Positions 9,501-22,992 of a stretch of DNA of 64,000 nucleotides are shown here, one piece after another. The stretch is taken from contig JAPYKE020000576.1 in NCBI GenBank assembly GCA_028554795.2, positions 1 through 64,000 on the forward strand, given 5' to 3'. Under the pieces are notes generated by a model. The model made no database searches. It was not told where the DNA came from and saw nothing but the letters and a program-made list of their open reading frames with translations. Position 1 is the stretch's first letter; each line of letters starts with the position of its first letter. The DNA comes from Sinohyriopsis cumingii (lineage: Eukaryota > Mollusca > Bivalvia > Unionida > Unionidae). The translations under genes were made by a program, and so were the position numbers.

Positions 9501-10268
9501 ATTTCATGTAACTTTTCGTAAGTTCAGCAACTTGCTTTATGGGGATAATTAGCGGTGTAAATGTTTGTTTTAAACTGGCTGTGATGTCTTCTTATGCAGT
9601 CTCTTGTAACTATAATATATATTTGACGTTTGTCGACATACTATATCATTCTAAATGAATTCATGGTGTTCACAAGGCGCTTCACTGCATCGCTTTCCAA
9701 AGGCTTTTTTTGACATCCTGGAAGATGTCATTAATTGATTTTTATTGTTAAATTGCTGTGTCAGACTCATTCGTGTCCAACCAGCTCGGTATGTACCTCT
9801 ACATATTTCAGTTACCTTGACGGTGAGAAAAGTGTATGGATCCTTTGTGATCCGCGCAAACATATCACGAAATTCATTCATCTGCTGCAGAGTTGGGTGG
9901 AATAATACCAAGTCCAACGAATATTTCCAGGACTATGCGCGTCGATGCCAGAATATATCATCAACATACAGTTGTCACGATTAAGTTATGTAGATGTGCG
10001 TATCGCTGAATCAAACAAATCAAGTCTGTGCTTTTATGCCGACAACTTGTGCAGGAGTGACCTGGTGCACAAGCATCACATTGTCATATTACTGTAAGAC
10101 TGGTTTGTATTATATTCAAATCGTCAATGGTAGATGCTTCAGCAATGCTGTGAACGGCACCACGTCCACCATGAATGATCTTTCTAGATTCAAAGGCCTA
10201 GTCAAAAATGGATATTTCAAACCTGTCTTGCTCATTATCACGGACAAGGTCGACTGGAATTCTTTTGC

Positions 10269-11534
10269 TCAGATTCCCGTGGTTATTCCCAACAATGAAT
10301 TGTTCAAGAGCTTGACAAAGCCCTTCTCAATGTCATTAGTGTCCATTCCTATCAGATCCCTTTTCTGGATATACAGCTCCACGTAGGGATACAGCGAACA
10401 CACGTCCAAGTATTTCATTTCTTCTCCTTTCTCTTCGTCGGCTTGGTACAGCAAACAGGTGGCATTGGTCCTTCCTCCGTACAAACTATCCCTCGGGTTC
10501 AGCGGGTCCATGAACTGGTAACTTTCCACGAGGCGTTTAAACTCGGGATCGGTTTTCAAACGGTGATCGTATTCGTGTTCCCACATTTCCACCACTTGGT
10601 ATCCTTCCTGTTCTAACTTTAGGCGTCGCTGACAAGTGGCCTGGTACAAGTCTTCCATGGTTCGTTGTAAAAACTGATTTTTAGTGCCACGGTCAGGGTA
10701 ACAGACGGGACATCCGTGAAATAAGCAACCGTTAAACTCGTACACGATCTTGGGGTTTTCTAAGTCCCAGCCATCGACCGAATGCGTTCCGATGGTCTTT
10801 TCGCCTCCTCCGTTGCGGGCATGCTGAATCCATTTGTCTTCCTTGTCGCACAAGTAATGTAACCAGCGTAGGGCTTTGACCGAGTATTGACGTTTGACAT
10901 AGTTGCTCGTTTGAGGACTGATGACAGCCACGGTGTTTTCAGGCATGAATCGTTGCCGGTACACTAAGGAACACGCTTTGGCAATGGTGCAAGCTTCTTT
11001 CAAAGGATCGACCCCTCCGTGTTCCATGAACAGTTCTCGAAATTTTCCACAGCAACGTCGTAAAATGTCCACGTTGGAACGACAATACTTTAACATTTCT
11101 TCCTGAAAGTCGAAGGGGTCCGAGGCGTGAGCCTGATACCAAGCGTAGAAAGCTTCTCGTTGTTCGGTACGCATGTTGTCAGGGTCGTAATAGTGAGCCT
11201 CAGGCAAATGGGGTAGAACGGCGTGTTGACTGGCTTCCGTATTGAAAAAGTGTGGAAAGTACCCTTTAGCGTAATTATTGTGACTACCAATCACATTTCT
11301 GGAGAAGTTCCCTATAACAGGAATACATAAAACATTTTTCAGCACAAGAGAGGACATATTTGGCGGCCAGCATACAAGGTGGAGGAAGAACCCGTGAAAA
11401 AAACCTACCCACGAGAAGCTACTTGTAACCTGTCTCACATATCCACATTGGTTGAATCGGAGACTCGAACCCACGAAAACAGAGTTGAGGCGGCAGTGAT
11501 CCGTAACGATGAGCAGTTTAGACCACTCGGCCAC
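10269..11534 (-). pseudogene. Family B DNA polymerase fragment, SINE-fused frame (unit 2)
   Basis: The 421-codon frame is uninterrupted here, with Gln restored at codon 298. It has the same Asn at Exo III, the same short motif A-B spacing and the same loss of frame after motif B as unit 1. The frame identified as polymerase spans about 10269-11270; the rest is SINE-derived. Confidence 0.85.
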
Positions 11535-11543
11535 TCTGGGCCC
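11348..11543 (-). mobile_element. tRNA-derived SINE-like element (unit 2)
   Basis: Same A and B boxes as the unit 1 copy; no difference noticed. Confidence 0.7.
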
Positions 11544-11559
11544 AGAGAGAGAGAGAGAG

Positions 11560-11589
<30 letters not shown>
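11544..11589. repeat. Microsatellite (AG)10(TG)13 (unit 2)
   Basis: 46 bases, the commonest allele in the array. Confidence 0.95.
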
Positions 11590-11593
<4 letters not shown>

Positions 11594-12206
11594 ACCATTT
11601 TTAAACACATCACGACATTTAGGTTAGTGTGTTTTCGTTTCTCCTTACGAAATTAGACAAACATCTATAATTACTCCTAGGGGAAAAACACGATTGTAAA
11701 GTATCACAAGAATGAAGTGGAGACTAATTTGATTACAAAATGTCCGCAGAATAGTACACTCAAGCATGCAGTAATGTAATTTGCAATTAGGTTGACGCAA
11801 TTTCCATGCGATCGCCCATGGTACGATTATTCGTGCGTTAGTTGTATTGTTTGAAAAGGGACTAGTGTCAAATACAGAAATGCGTTTGATTTTCACTCTC
11901 CGCGAATAACAACTGAAACAACTGGAAAATATCGATCAGACAATGAAGTCAAGAAGGAATGCATTGCTCAACTAGGCGAAATTTTGTCAGGCCTATGTGT
12001 TACCAACAACATCTGACGCAAGGTTCACAGCAGAAAAGTGATTGCCAACTGCTGAGAGTGTGCTCTACTCGTGGACAAGTTATACGTACCAATATTACCA
12101 AAGCACACGTTTGTGGAAGAACGAAATGATCTGACATTTGTCTTCAAATAGTGGTCTTGGAAAATAAATGTTACATTCAAAATTACCATTCGAGAACTTA
12201 GTGCGA

Positions 12207-12888
12207 ATGCAAACGACCGGCATTCACATTCCTAATTTCTGCGTGGCTGATCAAGCGTACGAGAAGTGTATCAAAGAATCACTCTTTTGTCATTGCCTTC
12301 ACTGTAGCAAGATTCCTGGATGATGTGAAAAATCTACTGATGAATTATTATTACCCTATCGATGAAACCTAGAGTCAAACATGCATCGATCGGTACGGAG
12401 ATTGACATCGCTATGCCATGGTGATGGCTCACATTTTCTACGGATAAGATGTATAATTTCCTCTGAATACTATACAGAATAAGGTGCCGATTGCTCTAAA
12501 ATCCTCTTGAACGGAGTCAAAATCATCTTCATGCAATTGGGACATGTACAGTTTAAAGATCACATGAGATATTTAGCAGTGCCTTTGAGTCGAATGCCTA
12601 AAACCTTTGGAATGACAGAAAAAGCCAATCAACACGCCGTCCGGCCACATTTCTCTCATGATCACTATTACGAACCCGACAATATCCGCACTGAACAACG
12701 ACAAGCTTTCTACGCTTGGCACTGCTCATACGCTTTGGACGCCTTTGAAAGTTCAGGAAGAAATGTTAAAGTATTGTCGCTACGATCTGGACATTGTAGG
12801 GCGTTGCTCTGGAAAATTTCGAGAACTCTTCGTGGAGCACGGTGGGATCGACCCCTTCGCGGAAGCCTATACCATCGACAAAGCGTGA
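12207..12888 (+). pseudogene. Plus-strand polymerase B exonuclease fragment (unit 2/3 junction)
   Basis: The reference copy for breaks. In-frame stops are at 12321-12323 (TGA), 12363-12365 (TGA) and 12480-12482 (TAA); a frameshift lies near 12750; and a TGA at 12886-12888 is followed by a TAA at 12898-12900. The longest open piece runs from 12483 to the frameshift. The expected Exo I Asp is not seen: the candidate position upstream of the first block reads PFE. Confidence 0.72.
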
Positions 12889-15800
12889 TTCTTAGTGTAA
12901 GAAACTCAGTTATCATGGTCGAATAATACCGCAAAGAAATTACAGAACCAAATAAATGGTGTCCTACATTTGTATCGTTTACCATGCTTTCTTTATCTGT
13001 ATGCGTTGTAACCTTAATTCTCTGTCTACCCATCTCTCAAAACGCAAGTGTCTCAAGGTGAAAGTATTACCCGTTTCTTCTATCACCCAATGCGGACGTG
13101 CATGCTTATGTGTGTGAGTCAGATTTCACTTATACACATATCGTTTGTGCGAAAATTTAATAAGGACAATACATACAAAGACACAGAAACCATTGTTCTC
13201 AGTATTTCTGGAAGTCACATTGGGGCTACTAGATTGTAAAACATAATCTTCATGAGGTACCAAACCAATTACTTTCTTCGATGGTCTTGTTGGTTCTGTC
13301 ATCCTATCAGATTTACCACCAGTTCGTTTTCTTTCAACGTCTCGGTATCACTCTATAGTGGATGCAAATGGTGTTGGATATGAAAAATGGACAATCATGT
13401 CATCTTTGACATCCCTAGGCAAATCTTCTACCAACGCATTTTGAAAAGTATTGAGTCACACGAATCGCTATCGTTGCTTGGTGTCTGCTTTCTGCTTGGA
13501 AAAGTGTAATCGTTTTATACACTACTTGAACTCTATACATTTCACGGCTTAGGTGTAAGCCTCCAATTTCAATTGCATGGAAGTCAACATTTGCGTATCT
13601 ATAATGTGACAATAATATTAGGGACCGAGCAAATTAATTTTGGGCTGAATCAGGACTATGTGTGTGTGTGAGGCGATACGGTATGATGTTGGCCCTTTCT
13701 TTCTTCTAGTTCCTCACCGGAACAAATTCATCTTGATTGCAAAACTTTCGTTTGACTAGGTTTATTACGCAGCAGTTCCATATATCGGGTCAGTGTCTTA
13801 GAGTTCGAATATTCATTCAGTTTTCAAAGAGGCAAGAAGACAGAAGTATAACAGCAGATCGACCTGCTGGTCAACGATTTGCCAAGAGTAATACGAAAAC
13901 CTAATTCACAGGCAAAAGTGTTAAGAAAACTTAACCCTTCTGGACAATGACTTGATTAGGCTCATATGAATACACATGGCATTTCGATTTCCAACAGATC
14001 TGCTTAGGTAGAGAAGTTAGGACACAATCACATGATGCACTGATTGGATGACAAAACGAGAGACAGAGAGAACGAGAAAGAAAGCGAGTATAGACCCATT
14101 GGAAAATTGATATTGGTAAAGAAAGTGCATTCTATTAGATTTTTCTCTTATTAGTATGGCATTCTCTTATATTTCTGGCATAGTTGTACCCCGAAACGTT
14201 GTTTAATTATATACATTGCCACATCGGCTATTGCCGAACGACTATATACATCTTTGTAAATTAGAACTAAGCTGCCTCCCGTCAAGAGTATGCCAGCCAA
14301 GGTTACCAAAAAATTATATTCACTGAGTAATGTGAACTATCATTCACAACGAAGTATGCTGCATTTATCTTCTTCAGATTTGTTAATAACTTAGGTAAAA
14401 TTTTAATGAACAATATTCCAGTTTTTGTTAGACTAAAGTAAGAAAATAATCCGAACCTATTAAAATCCTACTTCTGATATTTATTTCTTGAAACCTAAAA
14501 CGCGATTCCCTGAATTAGAAATTGTATCAACATACAAATTCCAAAGTGCATGTTGCCATCGAATTTTATGTCAAACGATGATATAATAGCCATTGTCGCC
14601 CTACAAAAGTGATTATCTTGTCAAAACTTGTAAATATGCATGAATGTGTATAGTGAGGTTTCTGATATGTTGTTTTGAACTTGAGGGTTTAAAGTTCTGA
14701 TCACGGTATATGCTTATTTATATCTCATGGAGAGGTCCAAAGAGGAAATACCCAGATCTGCCGTTATAAAATGCGCCTGCATATTAGGATCGATGCTGAT
14801 GATTGCAGTAATTCGTATAACAACAGACGTATCGTCAATATTACACTGAGCAGATCAAGAACGTGCCCGTCTTGAAGACAAGAGTAAAACGAATATGTAT
14901 CAAACGATTATCATGAGCCGGAAGATACAAAGGTGTTGCGGGCGTCATCTGTATTAAATCACATGGTTCAACGGTTGGTAAAAACACAAACAGTATATAC
15001 CCCTCAACATCTACGCCCGTCGGTTCAAACCAGCTTTCATAACTAACAGTGACAGCGTCACAAGTTAAATTCATCTGCGTTGTTGAGGTAATCGGTACCT
15101 GGTCAGAACTGATATCCCACATGCAAAAGTCGCGTCGTACCACAAATGCTTTTCATGTCAACCTAAAATTGATTTTTGTTCACTATCGTGCAATGTTAAC
15201 CACATACGGTTTCGATTCTATTGCAATGATAGATCTGAGTGTAGAGTAATTTGCACGTATATAACTTTTAGAGTCTTTTCCGGTCTTAGTCTAGTATGTT
15301 CTTTGGTCGATTTTATGTTGTAGGCACCTGCAGAGGGTTTATTAGTATTCCAGATGGCACCGTTGTCTGATAAAAATACAAATAAGTTATTCACTGGCAG
15401 ACCAGCTAACGGTTGTGATAGGATATTAGTAAACGCGCAGTGAAGCAAACGCGATCTCTAGTGTGCGTGATTACCCAGCGGTAAGAGTTGCAGAAATATC
15501 ACACTGAATTATGGCTTCGTTGATCAGATTGTAATGAAATTAGGTAACGCTCTGCGTTGTATTTATTACAAAATGTTGCATGGCGGCAGATATTTTGCGT
15601 AAAACGTACACTCAATCGTTTCAGAATTCGCCATTGGTGTACGAACTTCGTTCGTCGTACACATCATCAATATGTTCAACAAGTTCGTGATCAGTAATGT
15701 CTCTCTCCATGAGGCCATATGTAGCCAGTATCTGACAAATCGTTAATAATTTCGGGTGCGTTTATCAGCAAGGTCGTTAACGTCACATAGTCCCTTCCCT

Positions 15801-16630
15801 TTGGTTACTGCTCTGGTGTGAATGCAGCAGGTCTTTGGTCTGGCTGTGCTTTCCGTGCAATTTATTTCATGTAACTTTTCGTAAGTTCAGCAACTTGCTT
15901 TATGGGGATAATTAGCGGTGTAAATGTTTGTTTTAAACTGGCTGTGATGTCTTCTTATGCAGTCTCTTGTAACTATAATATATATTTGACGTTTGTCGAC
16001 ATACTATATCATTCTAAATGAATTCATGGTGTTCACAAGGCGCTTCACTGCATCGCTTTCCAAAGGCTTTTTTGACATCCTGGAAGATGTCATTAATTGA
16101 TTTTTATTGTTAAATTGCTGTGTCAGACTCATTCGTGTCCAACCAGCTCGGTATGTACCTCTACATATTTCAGTTACCTTGACGGTGAGAAAAGTGTATG
16201 GATCCTTTGTGATCCGCGCAAACATATCACGAAATTCATTCATCTGCTGCAGAGTTGGGTGGAATAATACCAAGTCCAACGAATATTTCCAGGACTATGC
16301 GCGTCGATGCCAGAATATATCATCAACATACAGTTGTCACGATTAAGTTATGTAGATGTGCGTATCGCTGAATCAAACAAATCAAGTCTGTGCTTTTATA
16401 CCGACAACTTGTGCAGGAGTGACCTGGTGCACAAGCATCACATTGTCATATTACTGTAAGACTGGTTTGTATTATATTCAAATCGTCAATGGTAGATGCT
16501 TCAGCAATGCTGTGAACGGCACCACGTCCACCATGAATGATCTTTCTAGATTCAAAGGCCTAGTCAAAAATGGATATTTCAAACCTGTCTTGCTCATTAT
16601 CACGGACAAGGTCGACTGGAATTCTTTTGC

Positions 16631-17896
16631 TCAGATTCCCGTGGTTATTCCCAACAATGAATTGTTCAAGAGCTTGACAAAGCCCTTCTCAATGTCATTA
16701 GTGTCCATTCCTATCAGATCCCTTTTCTGGATATACAGCTCCACGTAGGGATACAGCGAACACACGTCCAAGTATTTCATTTCTTCTCCTTTCTCTTCGT
16801 CGGCTTGGTACAGCAAACAGGTGGCATTGGTCCTTCCTCCGTACAAACTATCCCTCGGGTTCAGCGGGTCCATGAACTGGTAACTTTCCACGAGGCGTTT
16901 AAACTCGGGATCGGTTTTCAAACGGTGATCGTATTCGTGTTCCCACATTTCCACCACTTGGTATCCTTCCTGTTCTAACTTTAGGCGTCGCTGACAAGTG
17001 GCCTGGTACAAGTCTTCCATGGTTCGTTGTAAAAACTGATTTTTAGTGCCACGGTCAGGGTAACAGACGGGACATCCGTGAAATAAGCAACCGTTAAACT
17101 CGTACACGATCTTGGGGTTTTCTAAGTCCCAGCCATCGACCGAATGCGTTCCGATGGTCTTTTCGCCTCCTCCGTTGCGGGCATGCTGAATCCATTTGTC
17201 TTCCTTGTCGCACAAGTAATGTAACCAGCGTAGGGCTTTGACCGAGTATTGACGTTTGACATAGTTGCTCGTTTGAGGACTGATGACAGCCACGGTGTTT
17301 TCAGGCATGAATCGTTGCCGGTACACTAAGGAACACGCTTTGGCAATGGTGCAAGCTTCTTTCAAAGGATCGACCCCTCCGTGTTCCATGAACAGTTCTC
17401 GAAATTTTCCACAGCAACGTCGTAAAATGTCCACGTTGGAACGACAATACTTTAACATTTCTTCCTGAAAGTCGAAGGGGTCCGAGGCGTGAGCCTGATA
17501 CCAAGCGTAGAAAGCTTCTCGTTGTTCGGTACGCATGTTGTCAGGGTCGTAATAGTGAGCCTCAGGCAAATGGGGTAGAACGGCGTGTTGACTGGCTTCC
17601 GTATTGAAAAAGTGTGGAAAGTACCCTTTAGCGTAATTATTGTGACTACCAATCACATTTCTGGAGAAGTTCCCTATAACAGGAATACATAAAACATTTT
17701 TCAGCACAAGAGAGGACATATTTGGCGGCCAGCATACAAGGTGGAGGAAGAACCCGTGAAAAAAACCTACCCACGAGAAGCTACTTGTAACCTGTCTCAC
17801 ATATCCACATTGGTTGAATCGGAGACTCGAACCCACGAAAACAGAGTTGAGGCGGCAGTGATCCGTAACGATGAGCAGTTTAGACCACTCGGCCAC
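16631..17896 (-). pseudogene. Family B DNA polymerase fragment, SINE-fused frame (unit 3)
   Basis: An open 421-codon copy with the consensus residue at every variable position seen in the array; it is a suitable reference for the fragment. Confidence 0.85.
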
Positions 17897-17905
17897 TCTG
17901 GGCCC
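17710..17905 (-). mobile_element. tRNA-derived SINE-like element (unit 3)
   Basis: Same A and B boxes as the unit 1 copy; no difference noticed. Confidence 0.7.
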
Positions 17906-17921
17906 AGAGAGAGAGAGAGAG

Positions 17922-17951
<30 letters not shown>
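17906..17951. repeat. Microsatellite (AG)10(TG)13 (unit 3)
   Basis: 46 bases, same allele as unit 2. Confidence 0.95.
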
Positions 17952-17955
<4 letters not shown>

Positions 17956-18568
17956 ACCATTTTTAAACACATCACGACATTTAGGTTAGTGTGTTTTCGT
18001 TTCTCCTTACGAAATTAGACAAACATCTATAATTACTCCTAGGGGAAAAACACGATTGTAAAGTATCACAAGAATGAAGTGGAGACTAATTTGATTACAA
18101 AATGTCCGCAGAATAGTACACTCAAGCATGCAGTAATGTAATTTGCAATTAGGTTGACGCAATTTCCATGCGATCGCCCATGGTACGATTATTCGTGCGT
18201 TAGTTGTATTGTTTGAAAAGGGACTAGTGTCAAATACAGAAATGCGTTTGATTTTCACTCTCCGCGAATAACAACTGAAACAACTGGAAAATATCGATCA
18301 GACAATGAAGTCAAGAAGGAATGCATTGCTCAACTAGGCGAAATTTTGTCAGGCCTATGTGTTACCAACAACATCTGACGCAAGGTTCACAGCAGAAAAG
18401 TGATTGCCAACTGCTGAGAGTGTGCTCTACTCGTGGACAAGTTATACGTACCAATATTACCAAAGCACACGTTTGTGGAAGAACGAAATGATCTGACATT
18501 TGTCTTCAAATAGTGGTCTTGGAACATAAATGTTACATTCAAAATTACCATTCGAGAACTTAGTGCGA

Positions 18569-19250
18569 ATGCAAACGACCGGCATTCACATTCCTAATTT
18601 CTGCGTGGCTGATCAAGCGTACGAGAAGTGTATCAAAGAATCACTCTTTTGTCATTGCCTTCACTGTAGCAAGATTCCTGGATGATGTTAAAAATCTACT
18701 GATGAATTATTATTACCCTATCGATGAAACCTAGAGTCAAACATGCATCGATCGGTACGGAGATTGACATCGCTATGCCATGGTGATGGCTCACATTTTC
18801 TACGGATAAGATGTATAATTTCCTCTGAATACTATACAGAATAAGGTGCCGATTGCTCTAAAATCCTCTTGAACGGAGTCAAAATCATCTTCATGCAATT
18901 GGGACATGTACAGTTTAAAGATCACATGAGATATTTAGCAGTGCCTTTGAGTCGAATGCCTAAAACCTTTGGAATGACAGAAAAAGCCAATCAACACGCC
19001 GTCCGGCCACATTTCTCTCATGATCACTATTACGAACCCGACAATATCCGCACTGAACAACGACAAGCTTTCTACGCTTGGCACTGCTCATACGCTTTGG
19101 ACGCCTTTGAAAGTTCAGGAAGAAATGTTAAAGTATTGTCGCTACGATCTGGACATTGTAGGGCGTTGCTCTGGAAAATTTCGAGAACTCTTCGTGGAGC
19201 ACGGTGGGATCGACCCCTTCGCGGAAGCCTATACCATCGACAAAGCGTGA
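18569..19250 (+). pseudogene. Plus-strand polymerase B exonuclease fragment (unit 3/4 junction)
   Basis: As in the unit 2/3 copy, plus a private extra stop: T at 18689 turns a GAA codon into TAA a few codons after the first TGA. Confidence 0.72.
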
Positions 19251-22200
19251 TTCTTAGTGTAAGAAACTCAGTTATCATGGTCGAATAATACCGCAAAGAA
19301 ATTACAGAACCAAATAAATGGTGTCCTACATTTGTATCGTTTACCATGCTTTCTTTATCTGTATGCGTTGTAACCTTAATTCTCTGTCTACCCATCTCTC
19401 AAAACGCAAGTGTCTCAAGGTGAAAGTATTACCCGTTTCTTCTATCACCCAATGCGGACGTGCATGCTTATGTGTGTGAGTCAGATTTCACTTATACACA
19501 TATCGTTTGTGCGAAAGTTTAATAAGGACAATACATACAAAGACACAGAAACCATTGTTCTCAGTATTTCTGGAAGTCACATTGGGGCTACTAGATTGTA
19601 AAACATAATCTTCATGAGGTACCAAACCAATTACTTTCTTCGATGGTCTTGTTGGTTCTGTCATCCTATCAGATTTACCACCAGTTCGTTTTCTTTCAAC
19701 GTCTCGGTATCACTCTATAGTGGATGCAAATGGTGTTGGATATGAAAAATGGACAATCATGTCATCTTTGACATCCCTAGGCAAATCTTCTACCAACGCA
19801 TTTTGAAAAGTATTGAGTCACACGAATCGCTATCGTTGCTTGGTGTCTGCTTTCTGCTTGGAAAAGTGTAATCGTTTTATACACTACTTGAACTCTATAC
19901 ATTTCACGGCTTAGGTGTAAGCCTCCAATTTCAATTGCATGGAAGTCAACATTTGCGTATCTATAATGTGACAATAATATTAGGGACCGAGCAAATTAAT
20001 TTTGGGCTGAATCAGGACTATGTGTGTGTGTGAGGCGATACGGTATGATGTTGGCCCTTTCTTTCTTCTAGTTCCTCACCGGAACAAATTCATCTTGATT
20101 GCAAAACTTTCGTTTGACTAGGTTTATTACGCAGCAGTTCCATATATCGGGTCAGTGTCTTAGAGTTCGAATATTCATTCAGTTTTCAAAGAGGCAAGAA
20201 GACAGAAGTATAACAGCAGATCGACCTGCTGGTCAACGATTTGCCAAGAGTAATACGAAAACCTAATTCACAGGCAAAAGTGTTAAGAAAACTTAACCCT
20301 TCTGGACAATGACTTGATTAGGCTCATATGAATACACATGGCATTTCGATTTCCAACAGATCTGCTTAGGTAGAGAAGTTAGGACACAATCACATGATGC
20401 ACTGATTGGATGACAAAACGAGAGACAGAGAGAACGAGAAAGAAAGCGAGTATAGACCCATTGGAAAATTGATATTGGTAAAGAAAGTGCATTCTATTAG
20501 ATTTTTCTCTTATTAGTATGGCATTCTCTTATATTTCTGGCATAGTTGTACCCCGAAACGTTGTTTAATTATATACATTGCCACATCGGCTATTGCCGAA
20601 CGACTATATACATCTTTGTAAATTAGAACTAAGCTGCCTCCCGTCAAGAGTATGCCAGCCAAGGTTACCAAAAAATTATATTCACTGAGTAATGTGAACT
20701 ATCATTCACAACGAAGTATGCTGCATTTATCTTCTTCAGATTTGTTAATAACTTAGGTAAAATTTTAATGAACAATATTCCAGTTTTTGTTAGACTAAAG
20801 TAAGAAAATAATCCGAACCTATTAAAATCCTACTTCTGATATTTATTTCTTGAAACCTAAAACGCGATTCCCTGAATTAGAAATTGTATCAACATACAAA
20901 TTCCAAAGTGCATGTTGCCATCGAATTTTATGTCAAACGATGATATAATAGCCATTGTCGCCCTACAAAAGTGATTATCTTGTCAAAACTTGTAAATATG
21001 CATGAATGTGTATAGTGAGGTTTCTGATATGTTGTTTTGAACTTGAGGGTTTAAAGTTCTGATCACGGTATATGCTTATTTATATCTCATGGAGAGGTCC
21101 AAAGAGGAAATACCCAGATCTGCCGTTATAAAATGCGCCTGCATATTAGGATCGATGCTGATGATTGCAGTAATTCGTATAACAACAGACGTATCGTCAA
21201 TATTACACTGAGCAGATCAAGAACGTGCCCGTCTTGAAGACAAGAGTAAAACGAATATGTATCAAACGATTATCATGAGCCGGAAGATACAAAGGTGTTG
21301 CGGGCGTCATCTGTATTAAATCACATGGTTCAACGGTTGGTAAAAACACAAACAGTATATACCCCTCAACATCTACGCCCGTCGGTTCAAACCAGCTTTC
21401 ATAACTAACAGTGACAGCGTCACAAGTTAAATTCATCTGCGTTGTTGAGGTAATCGGTACCTGGTCAGAACTGATATCCCACATGCAAAAGTCGCGTCGT
21501 ACCACAAATGCTTTTCATGTCAACCTAAAATTGATTTTTGTTCACTATCGTGCAATGTTAACCACATACGGTTTCGATTCTATTGCAATGATAGATCTGA
21601 GTGTAGAGTAATTTGCACGTATATAACTTTTAGAGTCTTTTCCGGTCTTAGTCTAGTATGTTCTTTGGTCGATTTTATGTTGTAGGCACCTGCAGAGGGT
21701 TTATTAGTATTCCAGATGGCACCGTTGTCTGATAAAAATACAAATAAGTTATTCACTGGCAGACCAGCTAACGGTTGTGATAGGATATTAGTAAACGCGC
21801 AGTGAAGCAAACGCGATCTCTAGTGTGCGTGATTACCCAGCGGTAAGAGTTGCAGAAATATCACACTGAATTATGGCTTCGTTGATCAGATTGTAATGAA
21901 ATTAGGTAACGCTCTGCGTTGTATTTATTACAAAATGTTGCATGGCGGCAGATATTTTGCGTAAAACGTACACTCAATCGTTTCAGAATTCGCCATTGGT
22001 GTACGAACTTCGTTCGTCGTACACATCATCAATATGTTCAACAAGTTCGTGATCAGTAATGTCTCTCTCCATGAGGCCATATGTAGCCAGTATCTGACAA
22101 ATCGTTAATAATTTCGGGTGCGTTTATCAGCAAGGTCGTTAACGTCACATAGTCCCTTCCCTTTGGTTACTGCTCTGGTGTGAATGCAGCAGGTCTTTGG

Positions 22201-22992
22201 TCTGGCTGTGCTTTCCGTGCAATTTATTTCATGTAACTTTTCGTAAGTTCAGCAACTTGCTTTATGGGGATAATTAGCGGTGTAAATGTTTGTTTTAAAC
22301 TGGCTGTGATGTCTTCTTATGCAGTCTCTTGTAACTATAATATATATTTGACGTTTGTCGACATACTATATCATTCTAAATGAATTCATGGTGTTCACAA
22401 GGCGCTTCACTGCATCGCTTTCCAAAGGCTTTTTTGACATCCTGGAAGATGTCATTAATTGATTTTTATTGTTAAATTGCTGTGTCAGACTCATTCGTGT
22501 CCAACCAGCTCGGTATGTACCTCTACATATTTCAGTTACCTTGACGGTGAGAAAAGTGTATGGATCCTTTGTGATCCGCGCAAACATATCACGAAATTCA
22601 TTCATCTGCTGCAGAGTTGGGTGGAATAATACCAAGTCCAACGAATATTTCCAGGACTATGCGCGTCGATGCCAGAATATATCATCAACATACAGTTGTC
22701 ACGATTAAGTTATGTAGATGTGCGTATCGCTGAATCAAACAAATCAAGTCTGTGCTTTTATACCGACAACTTGTGCAGGAGTGACCTGGTGCACAAGCAT
22801 CACATTGTCATATTACTGTAAGACTGGTTTGTATTATATTCAAATCGTCAATGGTAGATGCTTCAGCAATGCTGTGAACGGCACCACGTCCACCATGAAT
22901 GATCTTTCTAGATTCAAAGGCCTAGTCAAAAATGGATATTTCAAACCTGTCTTGCTCATTATCACGGACAAGGTCGACTGGAATTCTTTTGC

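Larger units (their letters stand above)
6364..12725. repeat. Tandem macrosatellite unit 2 (type B)
   Basis: Length 6362. It carries G at 10038 and A at 12163, both shared with units 6 and 7, and an (AG)10(TG)13 microsatellite. Private changes are one base lost near 9450 and one T gained in a T run near 9711, which cancel in length. The T gain shifts the frame of the 91-codon minus-strand open frame. Confidence 0.97.
12726..19087. repeat. Tandem macrosatellite unit 3 (type C)
   Basis: Length 6362. It has the majority base at every shared variable site I found and an (AG)10(TG)13 microsatellite, as does unit 8. The only private change I noticed is G to T at 18689, which adds a further stop codon to the plus-strand polymerase fragment. 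Confidence 0.97.
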
